Origin: Bermanella sp044597725
GTDB lineage: Bacteria > Pseudomonadota > Gammaproteobacteria > Pseudomonadales > Oceanobacteraceae
NCBI RefSeq assembly: GCF_044597725.1
Contig: NZ_CP139003.1
Span: 1,674,001-1,738,000, forward strand
Direction: 5' to 3'
DNA length: 64,000 nucleotides
Below, piece after piece: positions 50,310 through 58,720 of this stretch. A model generated the notes under the pieces. The model was not told where the DNA came from. It ran no database searches and worked only from the letters and a program-made list of their open reading frames with translations. Positions within the stretch are counted from its first letter, which is position 1; the number at the start of each line of letters is the position of its first letter. The position numbers and the translations under genes are program-made.

Positions 50310-50894
50310 TTACATACCATTGCCAAACTCGGTATTGTGCGCAATATCGCTATTACGAACAGACGTAAGCGCAGCGCTATATTCTTTTAGAAATAATAAG
50401 CCTTCGTGCAAGCGCTTAGCAATGTAATCGGTGGGGGCAATAAACTTACCATCTTCGTCAAACGTCTCGTTGACTTTATCAATAACACAACTTACCGGGA
50501 TGTAGTTGAGAAACGTGTTCTTATAGGTAGAAGCACGCATTTCGGTTAGTGGATAACGGCCACCGGTACCAGCACTAACGCCTACAAGAAAAGCCGGCTT
50601 GTGGGCAAAACACTTAGTAAAATAATAAAATAGGTTTTTAACCGCAGGCGGCACCATGCCGTGCCATTCAGGTACCACAAACACAAAACCGTCGGCATTA
50701 TTTAGCTGATTTTGAATACTTTTATCTGCTTCTGCACCTTCTTGCCACAAAGGAATATTCGCGGTGTGCAGGTCTAGCATTGATACGTTGACGGTGTCTT
50801 GATCCAGTTGATTTAAAATATAACGGCTAACATTAGCAGAACTGGCTTTAGCTCGCGTACTGCCACAAATAATAACGATATTAGATTTACTCAT
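50310..50894 (-). CDS. NADPH-dependent FMN reductase (flavodoxin-like)
   Basis: 194 residues of the NADPH-dependent FMN reductase fold. VIICGSTRAKASSANVSRYI near residue 8 binds the FMN phosphate; VVPEWHGMVPPAVKNLFYYF near 73 and VGVSAGTGGRYPLTEMR near 103 are the other family blocks. Reduces flavins or quinone-like compounds. AAGGAG precedes the ATG at a good distance. It is followed upstream (minus strand) by the Mpo1-like gene, 77 bases away. Confidence 0.83.
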   Translation of the reverse strand: MSKSNIVIICGSTRAKASSANVSRYILNQLDQDTVNVSMLDLHTANIPLWQEGAEADKSIQNQLNNADGFVFVVPEWHGMVPPAVKNLFYYFTKCFAHKPAFLVGVSAGTGGRYPLTEMRASTYKNTFLNYIPVSCVIDKVNETFDEDGKFIAPTDYIAKRLHEGLLFLKEYSAALTSVRNSDIAHNTEFGNGM

Positions 50895-50971
50895 TGCTCA
50901 CTCCTTGGTATTTAATCTCTACCATACTACATAATGGTTTGGTTTAAATAGCCAAAGAGTGACCTGAATAT

Positions 50972-51445
50972 TTAATATTTAAGTCCTATTTTTTGAAAGA
51001 TAAATGACATCAGCCATGCCGGACCAATCATTAAAAATTGTAGGTCTTTCAAAAATGAGGGTTTTTTACCTTCGACTTCGTGGCCATAAAACTGCAAAGC
51101 CCACAAAACCACAAACCAAATAAGCGCAAACCATAATAAATAACCAGGAAAAGCACTCACAAACGCTAAAATGATGCCATAACAGGCGCCTAAAAACCCA
51201 GCCATGCCAATGGCCAGCGGAATTGACAGGCGAATATAAAATGCTACTGCAAATACTGATACTAGAGTTGCCCAATTTAGGTGTGGCCCAAATTGCGCCA
51301 TAAACTGGGGTACAGGTATAACGTATAAGGCCGCCATGACTGTCCAGACTATTTGTGGAACGCAAAACCAATGAATACGTTTGTTCGTTTTGTTTTGGTG
51401 ACTTTCGCCATACTCATCAAGCCATTGTTGAATGGATTTAGCCAT
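50972..51445 (-). CDS. Mpo1-like membrane protein (DUF962)
   Basis: 157 residues with four membrane helices. DUF962/Mpo1 features: EYGESHQNKTNKRIHWFCVP near residue 11 with the conserved His pair, and FYGHEVEGKKPSFLKDLQFLMIGPAW near 117. Yeast Mpo1 is an iron-dependent dioxygenase in alpha-oxidation of 2-hydroxy fatty acids; the His residues used there are present here. GAGGAGG precedes the ATG. The neighbouring AraC genes could regulate it. Confidence 0.85.
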   Translation of the reverse strand: MAKSIQQWLDEYGESHQNKTNKRIHWFCVPQIVWTVMAALYVIPVPQFMAQFGPHLNWATLVSVFAVAFYIRLSIPLAIGMAGFLGACYGIILAFVSAFPGYLLWFALIWFVVLWALQFYGHEVEGKKPSFLKDLQFLMIGPAWLMSFIFQKIGLKY

Positions 51446-51592
51446 AGCAACCTCCTCATCTCATTATCGTTATGCTGCACTCTTGCTACTGTAGCAAACC
51501 CACAGGGGGGAACATTGCTAAACTGTGCCTGAATGGTTGACCTAGGGAGCCAACTAGGCCTTAATTGCAATTAAAAGTGTGAGAAAAGTAAT

Positions 51593-52615
51593 ATGTTAAA
51601 CGACCAACCAAGCCATAAGAGGGTTTCTATCCACTGGGTAAAAGCTATATTGGCGGCGGCTGAGTCTTTAGGTATTGCCTCTGACGCAATTTTACGTCAA
51701 GTGCATTTAAATCTTGACCTAGACCGTAACGAACCCGCTTATTTGTCCCTTGATCAAACTCAGGATATTTGGCTTGCAGCTGAAAGCCTATCTGGGCATG
51801 AGTCGTTCGGGTTACTCATGGGGCAAAATGTTCGTCCCGCGTATTTTCATGCCGTTGCCTATGTGGCCATGACCAGCGAAAATTTAATGCAAGCATTCGC
51901 TAGTTTTCAGCGCTATATGCCGTTGATCAGTGAAGGGGCAGTGCTCACCCTTAGCCATGAGAATAGTCGAGTGTGGGTAGAATATACCCCGGTGCCCGAC
52001 CACAAACCGTTTAGCCGTCACCAACATGAGTCGGTCATGGCGCTACTTCTAGCATTCAGTCGTTGGTTATTAGGCGATGAGGCCATAGTGCCAGTTGCCA
52101 TTCATTTTGCCCATGGGCCAGGGCCAGACCGGCAAACTTACGAGGATGTATTTGGCATTCCGCCAAAATTTAACCAAACCATTACTGCCATGGAGTTTGA
52201 AAAGTCAGTTTTGAAGCGTCCGCTTAAGGAAAGCGATGCCGGTTTGCATGCTTTGCATAAGGCCCATGCTGATCAGCTTCTGGCGGCCCATAGTAATACC
52301 AGTTGGAAAGCAAAGGTGGTAAAAACCCTAGTGGAAAGTGGGCAATACAATTTGAGCCGAGATCAAGTGGCCAGCAAGCTAAATGTTAGTACTCGAACCC
52401 TGCAAAGGCGGTTACATGAAGAAGGCGCAAATTTTATTGAGATCATCGACCAAGAACGCAAAGTAAAAGCACAAGAGTTGATCACCAAAACCGATAAAAG
52501 TCTCAAGCAAATTGCAGAAGACTTAGGGTTTGCAGAACCCAGTACGTTTTATCGTGCTTGCCATCGCTGGTTTGGTTGTACGCCCAAGGCGTTACGTATC
52601 CAACAATTGAATTAA
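51593..52615 (+). CDS. AraC-family regulator with arabinose-binding-like domain
   Basis: 340 residues and a paralogue in layout of the regulator at 49278. The N-terminal sensor (about 12-200) includes FGLLMGQNVRPAYFHAVAYVAMTS, and the AraC domain has LSRDQVASKLNVSTRTLQRRLHEEG near 257 and LKQIAEDLGFAEPSTFYRACHRWFGCTPKALR near 305. It is divergent from the Mpo1-like gene, its likeliest target. The effector may be a fatty acid or similar compound, an inference from the neighbours. Confidence 0.85.
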   Translation: MLNDQPSHKRVSIHWVKAILAAAESLGIASDAILRQVHLNLDLDRNEPAYLSLDQTQDIWLAAESLSGHESFGLLMGQNVRPAYFHAVAYVAMTSENLMQAFASFQRYMPLISEGAVLTLSHENSRVWVEYTPVPDHKPFSRHQHESVMALLLAFSRWLLGDEAIVPVAIHFAHGPGPDRQTYEDVFGIPPKFNQTITAMEFEKSVLKRPLKESDAGLHALHKAHADQLLAAHSNTSWKAKVVKTLVESGQYNLSRDQVASKLNVSTRTLQRRLHEEGANFIEIIDQERKVKAQELITKTDKSLKQIAEDLGFAEPSTFYRACHRWFGCTPKALRIQQLN

Positions 52616-52795
52616 CAATCTGCCAATCGCGCCAGTCCCTAAGATATTGGCAAATATGCTCCGATTATCGGCCCATTTGGCCTAAGTCCACACCAATATA
52701 TAAGACTAACATATTAGCGCTGGTCAAATTTCAGCCCTTCATAGAATGATAATAATCGAAGGTCTGGACGATCTATCATATTAAGGAGCCCATTT

Positions 52796-53734
52796 ATGAT
52801 AATGCGCCATATTTTTCTATTAGTCCTAACCCTAGGCATCTTCTCTCACGCTCAAGCCGATCTTCCCAATAAAACCACAGCCGCAGGTGATAGTATCACC
52901 ATGGGCTTTGGCGCCGACTGTACGGGGAATGTTTGGTTTTGGGATTTATTCTGTTTATTAGGTGGTGATCAACCTGAACACTCGTGGTTTGATGGTTGGG
53001 ATAGCGACGTAAACAGCGTTCATGATCGCTATAAAGTATTAGATGCAAGCATCGTAGCAAACAAGGATGCGGCAGCGTCTGGTTCTGAGATGCGTGGTGG
53101 TAACAATAACTTTGCCGTGCAAGCTGCGAATATTGCAGCACAAGCGCCAGTACCTGACCATGTAGAAGTCTTGTTAGGTGGTAACGATATCTGTAACCGT
53201 GACTGTACCAATCCAGCTAACTGTTCCGACCCTCTGTACAGTGATGCCCAGTGGCGTCAGAGTGTGCGTGCTGGTCTAGATACGCTTATGCAGGCCATGC
53301 CTGTGGGTGGTACGGTTTATCTCGGCGGCGTGCCTCGTATCCAAGACCTACGCCCTGCAGGTTTAGCGAAAGAAAATGGTTGGACCATCAACTGTAAGAG
53401 TATCTGGAATAACTTCGACATTTGTAATGTAGCCACCAGTGGTGACGTGATGAATGGTGAAACCATCACTCAGCGTCGTTCAAATATCGCCGTGCGCCAA
53501 ATTCGCTATAACGAAATTTTAGCGGAAGAAGCCGTGGCTTATAACAGTAATGCTAATGGTAAAAATGCCAAAGGCATTGAAGTGGTAGCGGATTACCAAG
53601 GCGAATCAGTGGCGTCAGTGGGTACCACTCCATTTGGTAAAAATGATATAGACGGTGGTGATTGCTTCCACCCAAGTATTCGCGGTCAGAATACATTGTC
53701 TAATGTACTTTGGGGTAATAACCCAGACAAATAG
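52796..53734 (+). CDS. Secreted SGNH/GDSL hydrolase
   Basis: 312 residues with a signal peptide (about 1-22, AQAD). SGNH blocks: AAGDSITMGFG near residue 30 with the nucleophile Ser, LLGGNDICN near 127, and DGGDCFHPS near 287 with the catalytic Asp and His. Eight or so Cys (for example CTGNVWFWDLFC and CNRDCTNPANC) suggest disulfides in an exported esterase or lipase. No GlyGly-CTERM tail is present, so it is not a rhombosortase substrate. AAGGAG precedes the ATG. Confidence 0.86.
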   Translation: MIMRHIFLLVLTLGIFSHAQADLPNKTTAAGDSITMGFGADCTGNVWFWDLFCLLGGDQPEHSWFDGWDSDVNSVHDRYKVLDASIVANKDAAASGSEMRGGNNNFAVQAANIAAQAPVPDHVEVLLGGNDICNRDCTNPANCSDPLYSDAQWRQSVRAGLDTLMQAMPVGGTVYLGGVPRIQDLRPAGLAKENGWTINCKSIWNNFDICNVATSGDVMNGETITQRRSNIAVRQIRYNEILAEEAVAYNSNANGKNAKGIEVVADYQGESVASVGTTPFGKNDIDGGDCFHPSIRGQNTLSNVLWGNNPDK

Positions 53735-53760
53735 ACAAGCCGTCTATTCATCGACCAGCA

Positions 53761-53797
53761 AAAAAAGCTTGGGGCACGTGCCTCAAGCTTTTTTGTG
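53761..53797. terminator. Bidirectional terminator
   Basis: AAAAAAGCTTG at 53761-53771 pairs perfectly with CAAGCTTTTTT at 53784-53794; the stem extends through GGGC/GCCT inside. T-runs are present in both directions. It separates the SGNH hydrolase gene from the convergent LysR gene. Confidence 0.9.
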
Positions 53798-53800
53798 TTT

Positions 53801-54709
53801 TTACACTGCATGAGACGTAATTTGTTGAATTAACCAATCAAGTCCTTTGTCCTGGCTTTTAATGGGATGGCGAATCCAATTTAGTTGCGCCTTTGGCGCC
53901 TCACTGGGTAATGTCATTACGTTAAGCGGTAAGGCATTAATAAGCTGCTGTGCAACGCGCATAGGTAGCATCAAGATATAGGGTGTTTTACTGACAATTG
54001 ACGCGGCGGATAAATAGCTTTGGCTTGTGACAGCAATTGATCGCGTTATTCCTTTTGATTCAAGCCAATGATCGATAATACTTTTTCGTGTGCCCATGGG
54101 GCTGTGATAGACATAGGCATGATCGGCCAGTGCCTCCATGGTAAGCGGTTCGTGCTGATTAAAATATTCCTTGCTGCCCAATGCCACCAAGTCATCTTGC
54201 CACCATAAGGTTTCTTCTAAGTGTTTGGGGATAGCCATGTAGCCAGAGAAACCCAGTAATAAATCAATATCTCCGCTTGCCATTTGTTCTTCGGGAATAT
54301 CGCTACCTAATATTTCCACTTCAATGCTAATACCCGGTGCGTGCTGTTTTAAATAGGCCATTAGCGGCGGCAGGATAACGCATTCCACATAGTCCGTGGT
54401 GCGCAAAATGAAGCGACGCTGGCTGGTATTGGGGTTAAATTCTTGTTCGTTTTCTAAACTGAGCTGTAGCTGTTGTAACAGTGTTTGCACAATAGGCGCC
54501 AGCTCATGGGCCCTTTGTGTGGGGATCATCCCCTTGGGTGTTCTCACCAGTAAGGGGTCGTTAAGAGCTTGCCGTAACCGGTTTAGGGCGTGGCTCGTAG
54601 CCGACTGGGAAAGGTATACTCGAGCTGCCGCTTTGCTTACCGAGCCTTCACGCATGAGGGCGTCAAAGACTTTTAATAGATTTAAGTCCAGTTGCTGAAG
54701 TGATGTCAC
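53801..54709 (-). CDS. LysR-family regulator
   Basis: About 302 residues. The winged helix-turn-helix is SLQQLDLNLLKVFDALMREGSVSKAAARVYLSQSATSHALNRLRQAL; the effector domain follows with FILRTTDYVECVILPPLMAYL. Three starts are possible: ATG 54748, ATG 54718 or GTG 54709. AGGA lies eight bases before the GTG, which also places the protein start at the normal distance from the helix-turn-helix, so I choose it. It is divergent from the agmatinase-family gene, as GbuR is from guanidinobutyrase in Pseudomonas. Confidence 0.85.
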   Translation of the reverse strand: MTSLQQLDLNLLKVFDALMREGSVSKAAARVYLSQSATSHALNRLRQALNDPLLVRTPKGMIPTQRAHELAPIVQTLLQQLQLSLENEQEFNPNTSQRRFILRTTDYVECVILPPLMAYLKQHAPGISIEVEILGSDIPEEQMASGDIDLLLGFSGYMAIPKHLEETLWWQDDLVALGSKEYFNQHEPLTMEALADHAYVYHSPMGTRKSIIDHWLESKGITRSIAVTSQSYLSAASIVSKTPYILMLPMRVAQQLINALPLNVMTLPSEAPKAQLNWIRHPIKSQDKGLDWLIQQITSHAV

Positions 54710-54720
54710 CTTATGCATCC

Positions 54721-54734
54721 TATACATATGTATA
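54721..54734. promoter_or_regulatory. Perfect palindrome between LysR and the agmatinase-family gene
   Basis: TATACATATGTATA is a perfect 14-base palindrome, with ATGCAT hexamers on both sides at 54713-54718 and 54743-54748. It lies just before the preferred LysR start and 75 bases before the agmatinase-family start, where a LysR regulator would bind. AT-rich palindromes also arise by chance. Confidence 0.4.
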
Positions 54735-54808
54735 TTTAAAGTATGCATTTAACGAATACAAAAAGAAAGACTAGACTAATGACGTAATCCACTTATATCG
54801 AGCAAACA

Positions 54809-55783
54809 ATGACAATGCAGAACAATAACTCGTCGGCAGATACACATGCTCACCAAGGTGGTGATGCTGATATCCCCTTGTATGGCTCAATGGGCATGAC
54901 CTTTATGGAGTTCCCATCTGCACCTTCTGTTCAACAAACATCTGCAGAAGTTGTGGTCAGCGGCGTTCCTTTTGATATGGCTACCTCTGGTCGACCAGGT
55001 GCTCGTTTTGGACCGCAAGCGATTCGTAGCGCATCAGCAAACTTGATTTGGGAAGGGGCGCGCTGGCCATGGGATTTTGCTTTAGATGATCACTTGTCGG
55101 TAGCGGATGTGGGGAATGTTAATTTCAAACATGGTGAACCACAAACCTTAGTGGATAATTTAGAAAAGCACATTGCGCAAATCATGTCGGCAGGCAAAAA
55201 ATCTCTGACCTTTGGCGGCGATCACTTTATTACTTTGCCTATTTTACGTTCGGTGGCAAAGACTCACGGGCCTGTGTGTCTTATTCATTTTGATGCACAC
55301 ACAGATACATATAGTGGTGGCAGCAAGTACGATCATGGAACGTTTTTATACCATGCTGTCGATGAAGGGCTGGTGGATGATGCCCACTCGGTTCAAATCG
55401 GTATTCGGACCAATTTTACTAAAGATGCACACAAGTTCGATGTATTAGATGCTGCATGGGTTGCTGATCATGGCCCCCATGAAGTATTGGAACGTATTCG
55501 TCAGCGTGTAGGTGATCGTCCTGTTTATGTGACATTCGATATAGATGGGCTCGATCCAGCCTATGCACCAGGAACAGGAACTCCGGTATCGGGCGGTCTT
55601 ACTATCGATACTGCCTTAAAGGTCATAAGAGGCCTGCAAGGCTTAAACCTAGTGGGGATGGATGTGGTAGAAGTGGCACCGGCCTATGATCATGCAGAAA
55701 TTACGTCACTCGCCGGAGCCACATTGGCGCTGGATTTTTTATATGTATTGGCGCATAACAAGATTAACGCCAATACAATTTAA
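54809..55783 (+). CDS. Agmatinase/guanidinobutyrase-family ureohydrolase
   Basis: 324 residues of the ureohydrolase family, binuclear-manganese enzymes releasing urea from guanidino compounds. Metal motifs: GGDHFITLP near residue 134, HFDAHTDTY near 160 and TFDIDGLDPAYAPGTGTP near 248. Length and the extended N-terminus fit agmatinase SpeB or Pseudomonas guanidinobutyrase GbuA better than arginase; the divergent LysR gene favours a catabolic guanidino-acid role, but the substrate cannot be decided here. Confidence 0.87.
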   Translation: MTMQNNNSSADTHAHQGGDADIPLYGSMGMTFMEFPSAPSVQQTSAEVVVSGVPFDMATSGRPGARFGPQAIRSASANLIWEGARWPWDFALDDHLSVADVGNVNFKHGEPQTLVDNLEKHIAQIMSAGKKSLTFGGDHFITLPILRSVAKTHGPVCLIHFDAHTDTYSGGSKYDHGTFLYHAVDEGLVDDAHSVQIGIRTNFTKDAHKFDVLDAAWVADHGPHEVLERIRQRVGDRPVYVTFDIDGLDPAYAPGTGTPVSGGLTIDTALKVIRGLQGLNLVGMDVVEVAPAYDHAEITSLAGATLALDFLYVLAHNKINANTI

Positions 55784-55791
55784 ACCGTTTT

Positions 55792-57255
55792 TTATGGTGT
55801 CACCTCAAATGCGAGGTGAACGGGGAGACCTTTACGCATGACCGAAATGGTCACCTGTTGCTCGTTGGCAAGGGTTTGAAAAAGTGTATTGCTCTCCTCG
55901 TGTACCCAATCATCATTAACTCGTAAGATGACATCGCCGGGTTTCATACCCAATTTAGAATAAAAATCATCGACTTTACTGTTGTTTAATTTCACCAGCG
56001 ATTTATCTTCCATTTTATCTTCGGTTAGGGTTAAGTCTTTTTCTAACTCTGCTTGGCGCATTAATTGTTGGTCAATCCAAGTTTGTGGTAACGGTTGCTT
56101 GGGTAGTGCTGCAATAACTTGCTGATAGCGCTCTTGAGCATCTTTAGGGGAACTTCGTTGCTCGGACTTGGCATCACTCGACTCGGCGGCGCTATAAAGG
56201 TTGGTATCATTACCCTGAGTACGACCGATAAACTCTACCTGCCCATTTTTGTATAGACTAAAACCATTTTCGTTTACCTTTACAACATGGGCACCGGCGA
56301 TTTCATTACCGGGTGTGATACGCAATACCTGTTGATTTATTTTTGCCAAAGCCCAGTTGTGTTGGCTGTTATCTGTGGTCCACGATTGAATCCATTCTGC
56401 TTCACTAATGATATCTCCTGCTTGCATATCAACATCATTAGCAACGGCATTGAAAAACTGTGTAAGCTCATATCCTCTGGCTAAATACTGGCCATTTAAT
56501 AATACGGTGGGGGCTTTACCTAAACCCAAGTTACTTAGGTAGTTATGTTGCGTTTTCAAACCTTGCATCACATCATCTTGCTGCATGCATTGATAAGTTT
56601 GTTCACTATTGTTGCTATATAAGTCAATGGCTTGTGTTAACGCTTCCATATCCGCTTGGCCTTGCTTGGCAAGCAAAGCTTGATGGACTGATTGTTTCTC
56701 TGATTTGTTTAAACACTCCATTGCCGCTGCAATAGCGGGGGCATGTTTATGGTAATGTTGCCAATAATGAAAAAACCGTAGATTGAAACTGCTTTTTAAA
56801 TGGGGTCGAATGGTTTCAATGCCTAATAGGATATCGCTACAGGGTCTCGATTGGTAATTACATAAAATATCAATTTGCCACGTACTGTCGTTGTTTCCAA
56901 TTTGCCAATTAGGTTTTAAGTCAATGTTCGAGACCGGTGCAATCGGGGAGCTTAGTTGCCAATTTAGGCCAGATGTTTTCTCAAACTCTGTTTCGATTTG
57001 TTCTCGTAGAGAAGCAGAAGTGAGCTGAAATAATTGGTGCTCAATATTGTAAAGCTTGATTTGGTCGGCCAACGGCAAATCTTTCTGTGATAAGTTTTGT
57101 TGGTCAATTCGTGCAAGAACGGGTTGCTCTTGGTTTTGCTGAATGCCAAGTTTGTCTGTTGTTCCTCCCACCACGCTAGGGTCTGAGCAGCCACCAACAA
57201 CGAACCCTAGGGTTAAAATTAACAGCAGTTTTATCGAACTCAAGAATGACATCAT
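55792..57255 (-). CDS. Lipoprotein with degenerate DsbA-like, GspC-like and PDZ domains
   Basis: 487 residues. A lipobox (VGGCS, Cys23) is followed by a SurA-N-like helical region (about 45-100), then a DsbA-like domain (about 110-280). Its active site reads SRPC at 136-139: the first Cys of CxxC is Ser, the second remains, and an additional Cys132 lies four residues before. The cis-Pro loop KAPTVLLNGQYL is present. Next comes a GspC-homology-like stretch (NQQVLRITPGNEIAGAHVVKVNENGFSLYKNGQ), then a C-terminal PDZ domain with KLGMKPGDVILRVND. The combination is unusual and I know no named family for it. Confidence 0.7.
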   Translation of the reverse strand: MMSFLSSIKLLLILTLGFVVGGCSDPSVVGGTTDKLGIQQNQEQPVLARIDQQNLSQKDLPLADQIKLYNIEHQLFQLTSASLREQIETEFEKTSGLNWQLSSPIAPVSNIDLKPNWQIGNNDSTWQIDILCNYQSRPCSDILLGIETIRPHLKSSFNLRFFHYWQHYHKHAPAIAAAMECLNKSEKQSVHQALLAKQGQADMEALTQAIDLYSNNSEQTYQCMQQDDVMQGLKTQHNYLSNLGLGKAPTVLLNGQYLARGYELTQFFNAVANDVDMQAGDIISEAEWIQSWTTDNSQHNWALAKINQQVLRITPGNEIAGAHVVKVNENGFSLYKNGQVEFIGRTQGNDTNLYSAAESSDAKSEQRSSPKDAQERYQQVIAALPKQPLPQTWIDQQLMRQAELEKDLTLTEDKMEDKSLVKLNNSKVDDFYSKLGMKPGDVILRVNDDWVHEESNTLFQTLANEQQVTISVMRKGLPVHLAFEVTP

Positions 57256-57456
57256 AGCGGCACCTTATTATTGTTTTAGTAGTCTCATTTTGGCCCGCGA
57301 AATAGCATAACAAAAGGTAATAAGCTGCCATTATTCTGGGAGGCGCCTGATTGATCAAAGTTTTCGATACATCCTAGGGTAAATTATTCACCTTTTACAT
57401 GGTGGCAGAGGTGTAAACTAACTCCATTGATATGCCAAAGGCATAAGGAGTTTAAT

Positions 57457-58287
57457 ATGAGAAAGATACAAACCTTATTATCGGCCATGGATGCAATGGA
57501 CGGAGCAGGCGTTAAAATTAAACGCGTAAGCCCTATTCGTCATGCATTAGCCGACCCATTTATTATGTTGGATGAAATTCGCAGCGATGATAAAGACGAT
57601 TTTATTGCGGGTTTTCCACCTCACCCACACCGTGGCATTGAAACCTTAACCTACATGCGTGACGGTGGTATTCGTCACGAAGATCACATGGGGAATACCG
57701 GTGAAGTGTTAAGTGGTGGTGTACAGTGGATGCGTGCAGGTAAAGGCGTTATTCATGGTGAAATGCCACTAAAAGAGCATGATAAAATGCATGGCTTTCA
57801 GTTGTGGATTAACTTAAATAGTCGCAACAAGCTGACGGCAGCGCAATATCGAGATGTGCCCCGTGAAGAAATTCATCATGTACAAACATCGGCTTATTTA
57901 GCCCATGTAATTGCAGGTAACTGGCAGATTGATGGGCAAGCGTATGTTGGCCCATTGGACCAGTTAGAGGGCAATAGCCACATGCTTGATTTAGAGCTTA
58001 ATGCTGGAGCCAGCTTTAGCCATGATATCCCTGATAATCACCAAGTGGTTGTATTGGTTTATGATGGTGCCATGATGGCGGATAAGCCCATTGGTAAACA
58101 CCAGATGGCACTGTTTGATGATAAAGGTGCGCTTGAGCTGACGTCAGAGCAAGGCGGCAAAGCCTTAGTATTGCATGGTATTCCTAATCGGGAACCTATT
58201 GCCAATTATGGGCCGTTCGTTATGAACTACCCAGAAGAAATTGAGCAGGCGATTCAGGACTATCAAAATGGTGTGCTTACCGCTTAA
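57457..58287 (+). CDS. Pirin-family protein
   Basis: 276 residues with two cupin halves. The metal-binding His residues are in FPPHPHRGIETLTYM near 54 and VIHGEMP near 101. Bacterial pirins can act as quercetinase-type dioxygenases or as enzyme regulators; which applies here is unknown. The ATG at 57457 has AAGGAG seven bases upstream; a TTG at 57427 is not needed. ATGCC-AAA-GGCAT at 57432-57444, just before the ribosome site, could form a small hairpin. Confidence 0.88.
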   Translation: MRKIQTLLSAMDAMDGAGVKIKRVSPIRHALADPFIMLDEIRSDDKDDFIAGFPPHPHRGIETLTYMRDGGIRHEDHMGNTGEVLSGGVQWMRAGKGVIHGEMPLKEHDKMHGFQLWINLNSRNKLTAAQYRDVPREEIHHVQTSAYLAHVIAGNWQIDGQAYVGPLDQLEGNSHMLDLELNAGASFSHDIPDNHQVVVLVYDGAMMADKPIGKHQMALFDDKGALELTSEQGGKALVLHGIPNREPIANYGPFVMNYPEEIEQAIQDYQNGVLTA

Positions 58288-58339
58288 TGGAGATAGTTAG
58301 ATGGGTTTAGGTGGCCATGCAGGTCTGCGGGTTAAATTT

Positions 58340-58528
58340 TTATTCGTGGCTTTGCTGGCTGCGTCTAACCCAGTTTATATCAAGTCCAATAACAATAAGA
58401 GCCACCAATAAAATGCCCACCACGGCGAATTGTTGAATTTCAATGGCAACAAAAATTGTGGCGGTGGCTATGAACAAAAACAGCATAGTAAAAATAGCAA
58501 GCATCGCTTTTTTGTGAAATTCGCCCAT
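58340..58528 (-). CDS. Small membrane protein
   Basis: 62 residues with two hydrophobic segments (about 8-30 and 33-50) and a positive end (NWVRRSQQSHE). GAGG lies eight bases before the ATG, which makes it a plausible real gene. I do not recognise it. It converges on the pirin gene. Confidence 0.55.
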   Translation of the reverse strand: MGEFHKKAMLAIFTMLFLFIATATIFVAIEIQQFAVVGILLVALIVIGLDINWVRRSQQSHE

Positions 58529-58720
58529 TTTTAATTCCTCGTAGTACTTTAAATGCCTCGCTCTATAGCGTTTAGAGCTTATATATTCCTAATATAAACC
58601 CGTGAACGGCAAAACTACGTTGTTTTTATGTTGTTGATTGTAACGCTCTGTAATGGCACAAAAGTGTGCAGTAGCGATGGTTTTTTTATATGATGAGGCC
58701 CAATTTTTAGGGTGGATAAT

